From NCBI RefSeq assembly GCF_900099935.1, contig NZ_FNEK01000021.1, positions 1 to 64,000 of the forward strand: a stretch of DNA of 64,000 nucleotides, written 5' to 3'. The position numbers and the translations under genes are program-made. The notes beneath the pieces are model-generated. The model was not told the DNA's origin. It saw only the letters and a program-made list of their open reading frames with translations, and searched no databases. The stretch comes from Aliiruegeria lutimaris. Its GTDB lineage: Bacteria > Pseudomonadota > Alphaproteobacteria > Rhodobacterales > Rhodobacteraceae. Of the stretch, positions 33,427 to 42,073 are shown piece by piece; within the stretch, counting starts at the first letter, position 1; every line of letters begins with the position of its first letter.

Positions 33427-34946
33427 GGCTCGTTCTCCTTCTTGGAGACCAACTGACCCCGACCATCGCGGCGCTTCGGAAGGCCGACAAGGCGCGTGAC
33501 ATTGTCGTCATGGCCGAGGTTACCGCCGAGGCGGAATACGTGCCCCACCACCCCAAGAAGATCGCGCTTATTCTCGCTTCAATGCGCAAATTCGCGGCAC
33601 GCCTGAGCGCTGACGGTTGGCAGGTAGCCTATTCCGCGCTCGACGATCCGGAGAACACAGGGTCGATCCCGGGTGAACTTCTGCGCCGGGCCTCCGAGAC
33701 TGGCGCGACCTACGTCCTTGCCACCCGGCCGGGCGAATGGCGTCTGATCGAGGCGCTGGAAGCGGTCCCTCTCGATCTCGAGATACTGCAGGACGACCGC
33801 TTTCTTGCCAGCCATGCCGATTTCGACAATTGGGCCGAAGGGCGCAAGCAGTTGCGGATGGAGTATTTCTATCGCGAGATGCGCCGCCGGACCGGCCTCC
33901 TGATGGAGGATGACAAGCCTGCCGGCGGCAAGTGGAATTTCGACCACGAGAACCGCAAACCCGCCCGGGACGACCTGTTTCTGCCGCAACCACTGCGCTT
34001 CGAGCCCGACGCCACGGTTGCGGAAGTTCTGGAGTTGGTTGAAGACCGGTTCGGCGCCAATTTCGGCAAACTCCGCCCCTTTGGCCTCGCGACGGACGCC
34101 GCGCAGGCCGAGGCCGTTCTCGCGCATTTCATCGACACGGCGCTTCCCGCCTTCGGCGACTACCAGGATGCGATGCTGGCGGGGCGCCCGTTCCTCTACC
34201 ATTCCCTGATCTCGGCCTATCTGAATATCGGGCTGCTCGACCCGTTGGATGTCTGCCGCCGCGCGGAGGCCGCATGGAAAGCCGGGCGCGCGCCGCTCAA
34301 TGCGGCCGAGGGTTTCATCCGGCAGATTATTGGCTGGCGCGAATACGTTCGCGGGATCTACTTCCGCGAAGGCCCGGGCTACATGGACAGCAACGCACTC
34401 GGCCATGACCGCGATCTTCCTGCGCTCTACTGGGGGGCCGAGACCGGCATGGCCTGCCTTGGCGAGGCTGTGTCCCAGACCCGCGAAGAGGCCTACGCAC
34501 ACCATATCCAGCGCCTGATGGTCACCGGGAATTTCGGGCTGCTCGCCGGGATCGACCCGGGCCAGCTACATGAATGGTACCTCGCTGTCTACGTTGACGC
34601 CTTTGAATGGGTGGAGGCACCCAACACGCTCGGCATGAGCCAATTTGCCGACGGCGGGCTCCTTGCCTCGAAGCCGTATATTTCCTCTGGAAACTATATC
34701 GACCGGATGTCGGATTACTGCGGCAGTTGCCGCTACTCGGTGAAGACCAAGCTCGGAGACGGCGCCTGCCCGTTCAACCTGCTTTACTGGCACTTCCTCG
34801 CCCGCCATCGCGACCGTTTCTCGGCAAACCCAAGGATGGGGCAGATGTACCGGGTATGGGATCGAATGGACGGGCAACGCCAGGAGACGATCCTTCAGGA
34901 GGCCGAGGCATTCCTTGAAAAGATGGAGACGGGAGCGCGGGTCTGA
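33423..34946 (+). CDS. FeS-type bacterial cryptochrome/photolyase
   Basis: A 507-residue protein of the FeS-BCP/PhrB class, which repairs (6-4) photoproducts or acts as a light sensor using FAD, a lumazine antenna and a [4Fe-4S] cluster. The N-terminal alpha/beta domain begins VVRLVLLLGDQLTPTI. The cluster cysteines are visible: Cys in TGMACLGEAV and three in DYCGSCRYSVKTKLGDGACP. FAD-binding sequences include GFIRQIIGWREYVRGIYF and MGQMYRVWDRM. Start is GTG 33423, overlapping the SDR stop; GTG 33420 is possible too. Confidence 0.9.
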   Translation: MRLVLLLGDQLTPTIAALRKADKARDIVVMAEVTAEAEYVPHHPKKIALILASMRKFAARLSADGWQVAYSALDDPENTGSIPGELLRRASETGATYVLATRPGEWRLIEALEAVPLDLEILQDDRFLASHADFDNWAEGRKQLRMEYFYREMRRRTGLLMEDDKPAGGKWNFDHENRKPARDDLFLPQPLRFEPDATVAEVLELVEDRFGANFGKLRPFGLATDAAQAEAVLAHFIDTALPAFGDYQDAMLAGRPFLYHSLISAYLNIGLLDPLDVCRRAEAAWKAGRAPLNAAEGFIRQIIGWREYVRGIYFREGPGYMDSNALGHDRDLPALYWGAETGMACLGEAVSQTREEAYAHHIQRLMVTGNFGLLAGIDPGQLHEWYLAVYVDAFEWVEAPNTLGMSQFADGGLLASKPYISSGNYIDRMSDYCGSCRYSVKTKLGDGACPFNLLYWHFLARHRDRFSANPRMGQMYRVWDRMDGQRQETILQEAEAFLEKMETGARV

Positions 34947-35236
34947 CCCCGCCTCTCGATGAGAACTGGCCGAGACACCGCGTTTAGCAGAGCCGCCACC
35001 GTTTGATCGCACCGGACAAGACAAAATCGCTGTGCTGACAATGAGGCCTGTTTCGATTCCTGCATGCGGAAAGATTGTGCTGATCGACCCTCCACCCCCG
35101 CCGCGAGATGCCGTTCGGCGCGCCGACGATGGACACCCCCAACAGCGGTCCCTACCATCCATCGGTCGCCCCGCGGTCGCAGTTTCATGGATGCCTTGCG
35201 GCCACGGCCCGACATTGGCGAGCAGGTTCAAAAACA

Positions 35237-35668
35237 ATGGATATACAGATGCCAGAAGAGAAAATCACGGCGGCCAAGAGCATCGTCGAACGCTATCTCG
35301 AACTTTCGATGGTTCCCGACCCGGAAGGTGCGGCGGCGTTCGTCGCCGAAGACTTCGCCCTCATATTCACAGGCGGGCGCAGGTTCGCCTCGCCGGCAGA
35401 GAGCGCCGCCTTCAACGCAAAGCGCTACAAATGGGTGAAAAAGCGGTTCCTGCGGACGGACGCCGCGCTCGACGCCGAAACCGGCGAAGTCCGGGTTTAC
35501 AATACCGGTTACCTCTACGGAGAGTGGCCCGACGGCACCCCCTTCGAGACCAACTGCTATATCGACATCTTCACCCTTCGGGACGGCAAGATCGTGGAGA
35601 CGCAGGTCTGGAACGACTCGGCCGAAATCCTGCTCGCCGGTCACGGCCTGGCCGAGGCGCCACTGTGA
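35237..35668 (+). CDS. SnoaL/NTF2-like protein
   Basis: A 143-residue protein of the cystatin-like alpha+beta (NTF2/SnoaL) fold: an N-terminal helix (AAKSIVERYLELSMVPDPE), DFALIFTGGRRF, and a final strand pattern CYIDIFTLRDGKIVETQVWN common to ketosteroid-isomerase-like proteins. Substrate is not predictable. ATG 35237 is preferred to the far upstream in-frame starts. Its stop overlaps the GTG start of the deacetylase gene, so the two are probably co-translated. Confidence 0.8.
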   Translation: MDIQMPEEKITAAKSIVERYLELSMVPDPEGAAAFVAEDFALIFTGGRRFASPAESAAFNAKRYKWVKKRFLRTDAALDAETGEVRVYNTGYLYGEWPDGTPFETNCYIDIFTLRDGKIVETQVWNDSAEILLAGHGLAEAPL

Positions 35669-36552
35669 AACTGCCCGGACATGGCCGATTTGACTATGTG
35701 CCGATCACCGCGCGCCAGCCCTTCTGCTGGCCGGACGGCAAACGGCTTGCGGTCTATTTCGGCGTCAATCTCGAACATTTCGCCTTTGGAGAAGGGCTCG
35801 GCGCCGAACTGGCGCCGGGTGGGCCGCAACCGGACGTGCTCAACTATGCGTGGCGCGATTACGGGAACCGTGTCGGGGCCTGGCGTCTTTTGGCGCAACT
35901 GGAGGCGCTCGAACTTCCCGCGACCGTCCTCGCCAACAGCGCGATGTGCGACTACGCACCGGAACTCATGGCCGCCTTTCAGGCCCGTGGCGACGAGGTG
36001 GCCGGACATGGGAGAACCAATTCGGAGCGCCAGAGCGAGCTTTGCGAAGACGATGAAAGGCGCCTGATCGCCGAGGTTACCGAGACCATCCGAACCGCTA
36101 CGGGCACGGCGCCGGAGGGCTGGCTGAGCCCGTGGATTGCAGAGAGCGCCACAACACCGGACCTGCTGGCCGAAGCGGGTTATGCCTACTCGCTCAACTG
36201 GTGCATGGACGACCAGCCCGTCTGGATGCGGGTTCGGTCGGGTCGCCTTCTGTCGATCCCCTATCCGCAGGAAGCCAACGACATTCCCGCGATCATCGCC
36301 CGCAAGGCCGGCGCCGGAGCCTTCGCCGACATGATCATCGACAATTTCGACGAGATGCTCGCACAATCCGCGGAACAGTCCCTCGTGATGGGAGTGGCGC
36401 TGCACCCCTATATCGTCGGCCAACCCTACAGGCTCCGTCAGCTGCGCCGCGCGCTCGAGCATATCGCGCGCCACCGGGACGAGATCTGGATCACCCGCGC
36501 GCGGGACATCAGCCGCCTGTGCCACACAACGCTCTCAGACCAGATCGCCTGA
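35665..36552 (+). CDS. Polysaccharide deacetylase/allantoinase-like protein
   Basis: 295 residues starting with GTG 35665 (GTGA overlap). The NodB-like domain resembles the PuuE/peptidoglycan-deacetylase-like branch: YFGVNLEHFAF in place of the classical TFDD motif, RVGAWRLL, NSAMCDYAPELM, DEVAGHGRTNSE with the metal His, GWLSPWIAES and a C-terminal LHPYIVGQPYR. These enzymes hydrolyse amide bonds, for example N-acetyl groups or the allantoin ring. The nearby SnoaL-like partner does not settle the substrate. Confidence 0.82.
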   Translation: MKLPGHGRFDYVPITARQPFCWPDGKRLAVYFGVNLEHFAFGEGLGAELAPGGPQPDVLNYAWRDYGNRVGAWRLLAQLEALELPATVLANSAMCDYAPELMAAFQARGDEVAGHGRTNSERQSELCEDDERRLIAEVTETIRTATGTAPEGWLSPWIAESATTPDLLAEAGYAYSLNWCMDDQPVWMRVRSGRLLSIPYPQEANDIPAIIARKAGAGAFADMIIDNFDEMLAQSAEQSLVMGVALHPYIVGQPYRLRQLRRALEHIARHRDEIWITRARDISRLCHTTLSDQIA

Positions 36553-36700
36553 CCGGGAACCGAAGCCCGTAGGCGGGAAAGCGCAGCACTCGGTTTCCGC
36601 TTTCGCTTCAGCCCTCCCAAAACAATCTGCACCTACATTGGATCTCGGTGAGTCGCAGCCTTCCCGTTGGTTGGCGCCGTTTTCAAGAGGATCATAGATA

Positions 36701-36763
36701 GGATGAATAGTAGAATTTCATCCAGAGTTGGCGAAATATTATTGATATCCGCGCCTGATCAGG
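36701..36763 (+). promoter_or_regulatory. Inverted repeats upstream of uxaA
   Basis: Within the gene-free region 36553-36934, GGATGAA (36701-36707) is inverted as TTCATCC (36717-36723), and the palindrome CCTGATCAGG lies at 36754-36763. The surrounding DNA is AT-richer than average. These are candidate operator sites for one of the two GntR-family regulators of the uronate genes. Confidence 0.4.
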
Positions 36764-36934
36764 ACATATACATAGGATGTTTAATCACCGCGATCCTCTC
36801 TTCGCCCCAAGCCAAATCGTGCTGGCGGAGACTGGGTTGCACACATCCCGCACCCGCATATCCGCCATCAGATCGCTGGACCGCTTTGCTGCACCCAACT
36901 CAATGGCCGGAAACACAGGGAGAAAGGCTGCCAG

Positions 36935-38464
36935 ATGACCAAGCGAGCCCCGATTGTCCTGCACGATACGGATACCATTGCCATTCTGCCCGACGGCGCG
37001 AAGGCAGGCGACGATCCGCTGGGAATAGGCAAGCCCCTGAGCGCGCCAATCCGGGCCGGGCACAAGATTGCCCGCCAGGACCACTCTGCCGGCGATTTCA
37101 TCCTGAAATTCGGCCAGATCATCGGCAAGGCGACCGAAGACATCGCCGCCGGCACCCATGTGCACTCCCACAACTTTGCCTTCTCCTCCTACGGTCAGGA
37201 CTACCAGATCGGATGCGACCTGGACCTGGCAAAGGCGGCCATCCCCGCGTTGGAGGCGCGCAGCTTCCTCGGCTACCGCCGTGCCAACGGGCAGGTCGGC
37301 ACCCGCAACTACATCGCGCTCTGCGCCACTGTGAATTGCTCCGCCTCCGTCATCCGGATGGCCGCGCAGGAACTGGCGGCCTCCGGGGCGCTGGACGCCT
37401 ATGAGAACGTGGATGGCGTGGTGGCCTTCGCCCACGGCAGCGGCTGCGGGATGAACAACAAGGGCACCGGGTTTGACCTTCTTGAACGTGTCCTCTGGGG
37501 CCACGCCACGCACCCCAATGTCGGTGCGGCGATCTTTGTAGGCCTCGGCTGCGAGGTGATGCAGATCGCTCATATGAAGCATGTCTATGACGAACATCAG
37601 GCCGACCGCTTCCACGGCCTGACCATTCAGGAGACGGGCGGCACGCGGGCGACCATCGACGCCATCAAGGCCAAGGTGCAGGAGCTGTTGCCGGAGGTGA
37701 ACAAGGCCCAGCGTGAGCCCTGCCCGGCTTCCGAGCTGAAAATCGCCCTGCAATGCGGGGGCTCGGACGGGTTTTCCGGTATCACGGCCAACCCGGCGCT
37801 CGGTGTCACCTCGGACCTGCTGGTCGGCCTCGGTGCCACCGCGATCCTCTCGGAGACGCCGGAGATTTACGGTGCGGAGCAGTTGCTGCTGCGCCGCGCG
37901 GCCAGCCCGGAGGTGGCGCAGAAGCTGCTCGACCGGATCCACTGGTGGGAGAATTACGTCGAGCTCCACAAGGGCAGCCTCGACAACAACCCCAGCCCCG
38001 GCAACAAGGCGGGCGGACTGACCACCATCCTCGAAAAATCCCTCGGCGCGGTTGCGAAGGCCGGCGCGACACCGCTCACCGCTGTCTACGGCTTTGCCGA
38101 ACAGGTGACGGCGCCCGGCTTCGTCTTCATGGACACGCCCGGCTACGACCCCGTCTGCGGAACCGGCCAGATCGCCGGCGGGGCGCATATGATCGTCTTC
38201 ACCACGGGACGCGGCTCGGCCTACGGCTCCAAGCCCGCGCCGACGATCAAGGTTGCAACCAACGATGCGCTGTTTGCCGCGATGCCCGACGACATGGATA
38301 TCAATTGCGGCGATGTCCTCTCTCAGGGCGTGTCCCTTGCCGACAAGGGCGCGGAGATTCTGGAGATGATCCTTGCCGTCGCCTCGGGCGAGAAATCCAA
38401 ATCCGAAGCCCTCGGGCTCGGCGACAATGAACTCGTTCCCTGGCAAGTCGGCGCGGTGATGTAA
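36935..38464 (+). CDS. uxaA: Altronate dehydratase
   Basis: A 509-residue UxaA that dehydrates D-altronate to 2-keto-3-deoxygluconate in D-galacturonate breakdown. An N-terminal SAF domain (IARQDHSAGDFILKFGQIIG) is fused to the UxaA catalytic domain: GYRRANGQVGTRNY, HGSGCGMNNKG, ALQCGGSDGFSGITANPALG and VFMDTPGYDPVCGTGQIAGG. Length equals the usual fused form. It heads an operon with uxaB 32 bases downstream. The 380 bases upstream hold inverted repeats that may be operators. Confidence 0.94.
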   Translation: MTKRAPIVLHDTDTIAILPDGAKAGDDPLGIGKPLSAPIRAGHKIARQDHSAGDFILKFGQIIGKATEDIAAGTHVHSHNFAFSSYGQDYQIGCDLDLAKAAIPALEARSFLGYRRANGQVGTRNYIALCATVNCSASVIRMAAQELAASGALDAYENVDGVVAFAHGSGCGMNNKGTGFDLLERVLWGHATHPNVGAAIFVGLGCEVMQIAHMKHVYDEHQADRFHGLTIQETGGTRATIDAIKAKVQELLPEVNKAQREPCPASELKIALQCGGSDGFSGITANPALGVTSDLLVGLGATAILSETPEIYGAEQLLLRRAASPEVAQKLLDRIHWWENYVELHKGSLDNNPSPGNKAGGLTTILEKSLGAVAKAGATPLTAVYGFAEQVTAPGFVFMDTPGYDPVCGTGQIAGGAHMIVFTTGRGSAYGSKPAPTIKVATNDALFAAMPDDMDINCGDVLSQGVSLADKGAEILEMILAVASGEKSKSEALGLGDNELVPWQVGAVM

Positions 38465-38496
38465 GCCGCCGCCGCCAAAAGGAACCGAAAGACAGG

Positions 38497-39963
38497 ATGA
38501 AGAACATGACACTGGAACGTATCAACGCCAGCAATCTCGGTGGCCGCCCGCGCCCGACGGAACGGATCATTCAATTCGGCGAAGGCAACTTCCTGCGCGC
38601 CTTCATGGACTGGAAGATCGACCGCATGAACGAGGAGGCCGGCACCGATTACGGAATCGTCGTTGTGCGCCCGATCGACGGCGGCATTCCGGTCTCGCTG
38701 AATGACAGCGATGGGGTCTACACCGTGCTCTCCCGCGGTGTTGGCAGCGACGGCGCACCCGTCTCGGACGCTCGCGCCATCGCCGCCGTTCGCCGCGAGA
38801 TCTCGGCCGTGCAGCAATGGGACGAGGTGCTGAAGCTCGCCCGCAACCCCGATTTCGTCGCGGTGATATCCAACACGACAGAGGCCGGCATTTCCTATGA
38901 CGCCTCCTGCCGCCCGCACGACGCCCCGCCGGCGAGCTTTCCCGCCAAGGTCACGCGCATGCTGATGGAACGCTATGGAGCCTGCGGCGGCGCGGATGCT
39001 CCCGGCTTTCACTTCCTGCCCTGCGAACTGATCGACAAGAACGGCGACACGTTGGAAAAATACGTCTACCAGCACGCCGCCCACTGGGGCCTGCCGGAGG
39101 TGTTCATCGCCTGGCTCAAGGCCGAAAACGCGTTCTACAATACGCTGGTGGACCGTATCGTGCCGGGCTTTCCGCGCGACGAGGTGGAAACGCTGGAGGC
39201 AGAACTCGGATATCACGACCCGCTGATGGTCACGGGCGAGCTGTTCCATTTCCTCGTCATCGAGAAGCGCGATGACCAGCCCGAACTGGTGCTGCCGATG
39301 GCCGAGAAGGACGAGGGCACGATCATCGTTCCGGACGCCTCCGGCTACAAGGAGCGCAAGGTCGCCATTCTGAACGGCGCCCATACGGGCCTGTGCCCGC
39401 TGGCGTTGCTGTCGGGCACCGTGTCGGTAAAGCAGGCGATGGACAACCCGGCCGCGAACGCTTTCCTGAAGACCATGCTGGAACAGGAGATCATGCCGCA
39501 TCTGTCGTTGCCGCCGGAAGAGTTGAAGGCGTTTTGCGACGAGGTGCTCCGCCGTTTTGCCAACCCCTTCATCCTGCATCGGTGGTACGATATCTCGCTC
39601 AACGGTCTGGCCAAGTTCCACACCCGTAACCTGCCGCGTTTCAAGGCGCACATGGCCGCGACGGGAGAACCGCCGCGCTGCATGACCCTGTCGCTGGCAG
39701 CGTGGCTTGCCTTCTACACAGGGGCGTTCAAAGTCCATGCGGACCTGCCTCCGCGGGATGCCGAGGACGTCGTCGCACGGATGGCGGAGATCGGCGCGCT
39801 GAAATCCAGCGATGGCGTCGAGAGCATGGTTCGGGCGTTTCTTGCGGACACGACCATTTGGGGCGAGTCGCTGGCCAGCGACGGCCTCGTGGCGGCCACG
39901 ACGGAGGCCTATGCATTCCTGACAGAAGAACCGTTTACGCTCGATCGCCTGTCGGATTACTGA
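38497..39963 (+). CDS. uxaB: Tagaturonate reductase (altronate oxidoreductase)
   Basis: A 488-residue polyol-specific long-chain dehydrogenase (mannitol dehydrogenase family) that reduces D-tagaturonate to D-altronate with NADH. Visible: IIQFGEGNFLRAFMDWKID (nucleotide domain), VVRPIDGGIP, ISNTTEAGI, FPAKVTRML, and the C-terminal KVAILNGAHTG with the catalytic Lys/Asn/His set. Position directly after uxaA supports UxaB over fructuronate or mannonate enzymes. An ATG at 38506 has the better ribosome-binding spacing (AGGA) and may be the real start. A strong hairpin follows the stop. Confidence 0.93.
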   Translation: MKNMTLERINASNLGGRPRPTERIIQFGEGNFLRAFMDWKIDRMNEEAGTDYGIVVVRPIDGGIPVSLNDSDGVYTVLSRGVGSDGAPVSDARAIAAVRREISAVQQWDEVLKLARNPDFVAVISNTTEAGISYDASCRPHDAPPASFPAKVTRMLMERYGACGGADAPGFHFLPCELIDKNGDTLEKYVYQHAAHWGLPEVFIAWLKAENAFYNTLVDRIVPGFPRDEVETLEAELGYHDPLMVTGELFHFLVIEKRDDQPELVLPMAEKDEGTIIVPDASGYKERKVAILNGAHTGLCPLALLSGTVSVKQAMDNPAANAFLKTMLEQEIMPHLSLPPEELKAFCDEVLRRFANPFILHRWYDISLNGLAKFHTRNLPRFKAHMAATGEPPRCMTLSLAAWLAFYTGAFKVHADLPPRDAEDVVARMAEIGALKSSDGVESMVRAFLADTTIWGESLASDGLVAATTEAYAFLTEEPFTLDRLSDY

Positions 39964-39977
39964 TCGACCCAATCAGG

Positions 39978-40009
39978 GATGGCTGCCGCCCGACCCGGCG
40001 GCGGCCATC
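39978..40009. terminator. Bidirectional hairpin between uxaB and the FadR-type gene
   Basis: GATGGCTGCCGCC (39978-39990) pairs with GGCGGCGGCCATC (39997-40009), 12 of 13 positions, around a six-base loop. It lies between two convergent genes and probably ends both transcripts, although no long T run follows. Confidence 0.7.
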
Positions 40010-40011
40010 GC

Positions 40012-40719
40012 TCAAATGGAGCTTCCAGGCGGAGATTTCGGAGTTTCGAGCTCTTCCGGATGCGCCACGACCCAATTCAGAACGCCGCTGATATGGGTCC
40101 ACATCGCGTGTTTCGCCGCATCCACATCGCGGGCGGCGATCCCGGCCAGCACTTGCGCGTGTTCCGCGCAGACCTCGGCGAGATCCTGCTGCCGCCAGAC
40201 GCGCGCACGCACGGTCGGCCCGGACACCAGCTCCAGAAGCGATGTCAGGATCGGATTTCCGGCAATCTCCGCAAGGATCACGTGAAACCGTGTATCCGCT
40301 TCCATCATGGCATCGAAAGAGGCCGCTTGGGACAGTTCCCTATGGCAGGCATTCAGACGCTCCAGCTCGGCTTCGCTCCGCTTTGCGGCGGCGATGCCGG
40401 CAATGTGCAGCTCGATCATCCGCCGGATCTCGAGAAACCAGATCACCGCCTGCGGGCCCGACACGTCCACCGCGAAGCGCAGCGTCTCGATCATACGGGC
40501 CGGATCCAGATCCGAGATGTAGGTCCCGTCGCCCTGGCGCGCCTCGAGGATCCGCATCGCCTGCATGGCGCGAACCGCCTCCCGCAGTGAGTTGCGGGAC
40601 AGGCCGAGTTGCGCGGCAAGTTCCGCTTCGACCGGAAGCCGGTCGCCCGGGCGTAGCTCCCCTGACCGGATCAGTTCCTGAACCAGCGAAATCGCGAGAT
40701 CCACCTTGCTGTTGCTCAT
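40012..40719 (-). CDS. FadR-type GntR regulator of uronate genes
   Basis: 235 residues. The N-terminal winged helix is typical of GntR (IRSGELRPGDRLPVEAELAA, then LGLSRNSLREAVRAMQAMRI and GDGTYIS). The C-terminal FCD domain has EIRRMIELHIAG, DTRFHVILAEIAGN and HAQVLAGIAARD, with metal-binding Asp/His positions for a carboxylate effector. Between uxaAB and the kduI operon, it likely responds to a uronate intermediate. ATG 40719 is used; ATG 40734 is also possible. Confidence 0.88.
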   Translation of the reverse strand: MSNSKVDLAISLVQELIRSGELRPGDRLPVEAELAAQLGLSRNSLREAVRAMQAMRILEARQGDGTYISDLDPARMIETLRFAVDVSGPQAVIWFLEIRRMIELHIAGIAAAKRSEAELERLNACHRELSQAASFDAMMEADTRFHVILAEIAGNPILTSLLELVSGPTVRARVWRQQDLAEVCAEHAQVLAGIAARDVDAAKHAMWTHISGVLNWVVAHPEELETPKSPPGSSI

Positions 40720-40835
40720 GCGCCGGACTTCCATTGCTGGCCTGTAGGAAATCCCTACAACGCGGCCGCAAGGAAGAAAACATCGGATGATTGTGCGCAA
40801 CGCCCACACGCTCGCTGCGACAGGGGCTAAACAGC

Positions 40836-40865
40836 AAAAGGCCGGGGCGAATTCCACCCCGGCCT
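40836..40865 (-). terminator. Rho-independent terminator of the uronate transport operon
   Basis: Read on the minus strand, AGGCCGGGG (from 40865) pairs perfectly with CCCCGGCCT (to 40839) around a nine-base loop and runs into TTTTG. It lies about 50 bases after the kduI stop and ends the operon uxaC-dctPQM-kdgF-kduI. Confidence 0.8.
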
Positions 40866-40913
40866 CGTTGCTCTTCCGACATCACCCGGTTTACCGGGCC
40901 CGCGAAGGGATGG

Positions 40914-41738
40914 TCACTTCAGATCGGCCACCGCGAGCATGTCCATATCGGTGAAGGCCATGTTGTCGCCCGCCATGGCCCAGCAGAAGGTATAGGCGCC
41001 GGTGCCGACCCCGGAGTGAATGGACCAGGGCGGGGAAAGCACGGCCTCCTCGCTCGCCATCACGATATGGCGGGTCTCCTGTGCCTCGCCCATGAGGTGG
41101 AACACACGCTGGCCCTCGGCCACGTCGAAATAGAGATAGGCCTCCATCCGACGGTCATGGGTATGCGCGGGCATCGTGTTCCAGACCGAACCGCTGTGAA
41201 GCTTGGTATAGCCCATCACTAGCTGGCAAGACTGGACGCCGGTTTCGTGGATGCACTGGTAGATTGTCCGGTCGTTCGAGGTCTCCGCCGAGCCGAGCTT
41301 CACCTCGTTGGCATCCTCCGGCTTGATCAGCGTGGTGGGGTAAGCCTTATGCGCGGGCGTGGACACGATGTAGAACCGGCCCGGACCGGCGAAACTCACC
41401 GGGCCCGCTCCGAGGCCGATATAGAGCATGTCGCCCCGGGCCAGCTCATAGCTTTCCCCGCCGGCGGTGACAGTGCCGGTCTCGCCGATATTCAGGATGC
41501 CGGCCTCGCGGCGGGCGAGCCAGGTCTCGGTGCCTGTTTCGGCCACCGCATCAAGCGTCAGCTCCTTGCCCGCGGGCACGGCACCGCCGACGATCATGCG
41601 GTCGTAATGGGTGTAGGTCAGGCGGATTTCACCCTCGGCGAACATCTCCGCCACATGGAACCGGTCGCGGATTCCCGCGGTGTCGAGCCCTTTGGCGGTC
41701 TCGGGATCGGTGGCGTAGAGCGTGGTTACAGTCAGCAT
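40914..41738 (-). CDS. kduI: 5-dehydro-4-deoxy-D-glucuronate isomerase
   Basis: A 274-residue cupin-type isomerase that converts 5-keto-4-deoxyuronate to 2,5-diketo-3-deoxygluconate in pectin and other uronan degradation. Family segments: IRDRFHVAEMFAEGEIRLTY, THYDRMIVGGAVP, GDMLYIGLG, and the metal site NTMPAHTHDRRMEAYLYFD with two His and a Glu, plus PPWSIHSGVGT. Length is as usual. It is last in the minus-strand operon, 13 bases after kdgF, and is followed by a clear terminator. Confidence 0.95.
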   Translation of the reverse strand: MLTVTTLYATDPETAKGLDTAGIRDRFHVAEMFAEGEIRLTYTHYDRMIVGGAVPAGKELTLDAVAETGTETWLARREAGILNIGETGTVTAGGESYELARGDMLYIGLGAGPVSFAGPGRFYIVSTPAHKAYPTTLIKPEDANEVKLGSAETSNDRTIYQCIHETGVQSCQLVMGYTKLHSGSVWNTMPAHTHDRRMEAYLYFDVAEGQRVFHLMGEAQETRHIVMASEEAVLSPPWSIHSGVGTGAYTFCWAMAGDNMAFTDMDMLAVADLK

Positions 41739-41751
41739 TTTGGGGGCCTTA

Positions 41752-42063
41752 TCAGAGAAAGTCGTCTCGGCGAGGGGTGAAGGTGTCGATGAGCTGGCCT
41801 GCCTTCAGGCAGGTGCAGCCGTGCTCGGCATTCGAGGGAATGACGAAACTGTCCCCCGGTCCGACTTCGAAGCTCTCTCCGGCGACGGAAAACCGAAACC
41901 GGCCGGAGCGGACATAGGTCGATTGCACATGCGGGTGGCTGTGCAGCGCGCCTTCGCCGCCCTCGGCAAAGGTGAAGGCGACGACCATCAGCTCCGGCGC
42001 TTCCGACAGCACCTGCCGTTTCACGCCGCTTCCGGCATCGATTTCAGGGAAATCTTGAAGCAT
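41752..42063 (-). CDS. kdgF: KdgF-type cupin for unsaturated uronates
   Basis: A 103-residue single-domain cupin. KdgF converts 4,5-unsaturated monouronates to linear ketonised sugars, feeding KduI. The metal motif reads GALHSHPHVQSTYVRSGRFR, with the second motif PGDSFVIPSNAEHGC. Neighbours kduI and the TRAP transporter fit exactly. It starts 11 bases after the large permease gene. Confidence 0.88.
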   Translation of the reverse strand: MLQDFPEIDAGSGVKRQVLSEAPELMVVAFTFAEGGEGALHSHPHVQSTYVRSGRFRFSVAGESFEVGPGDSFVIPSNAEHGCTCLKAGQLIDTFTPRRDDFL

Positions 42064-42073
42064 CGATACTTCC

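Noticed and set aside
38323-39972. A 549-codon open frame on the minus strand
   Set aside because: It is the antisense shadow of uxaB; composition is Arg/Val/His-rich and no motif is present.
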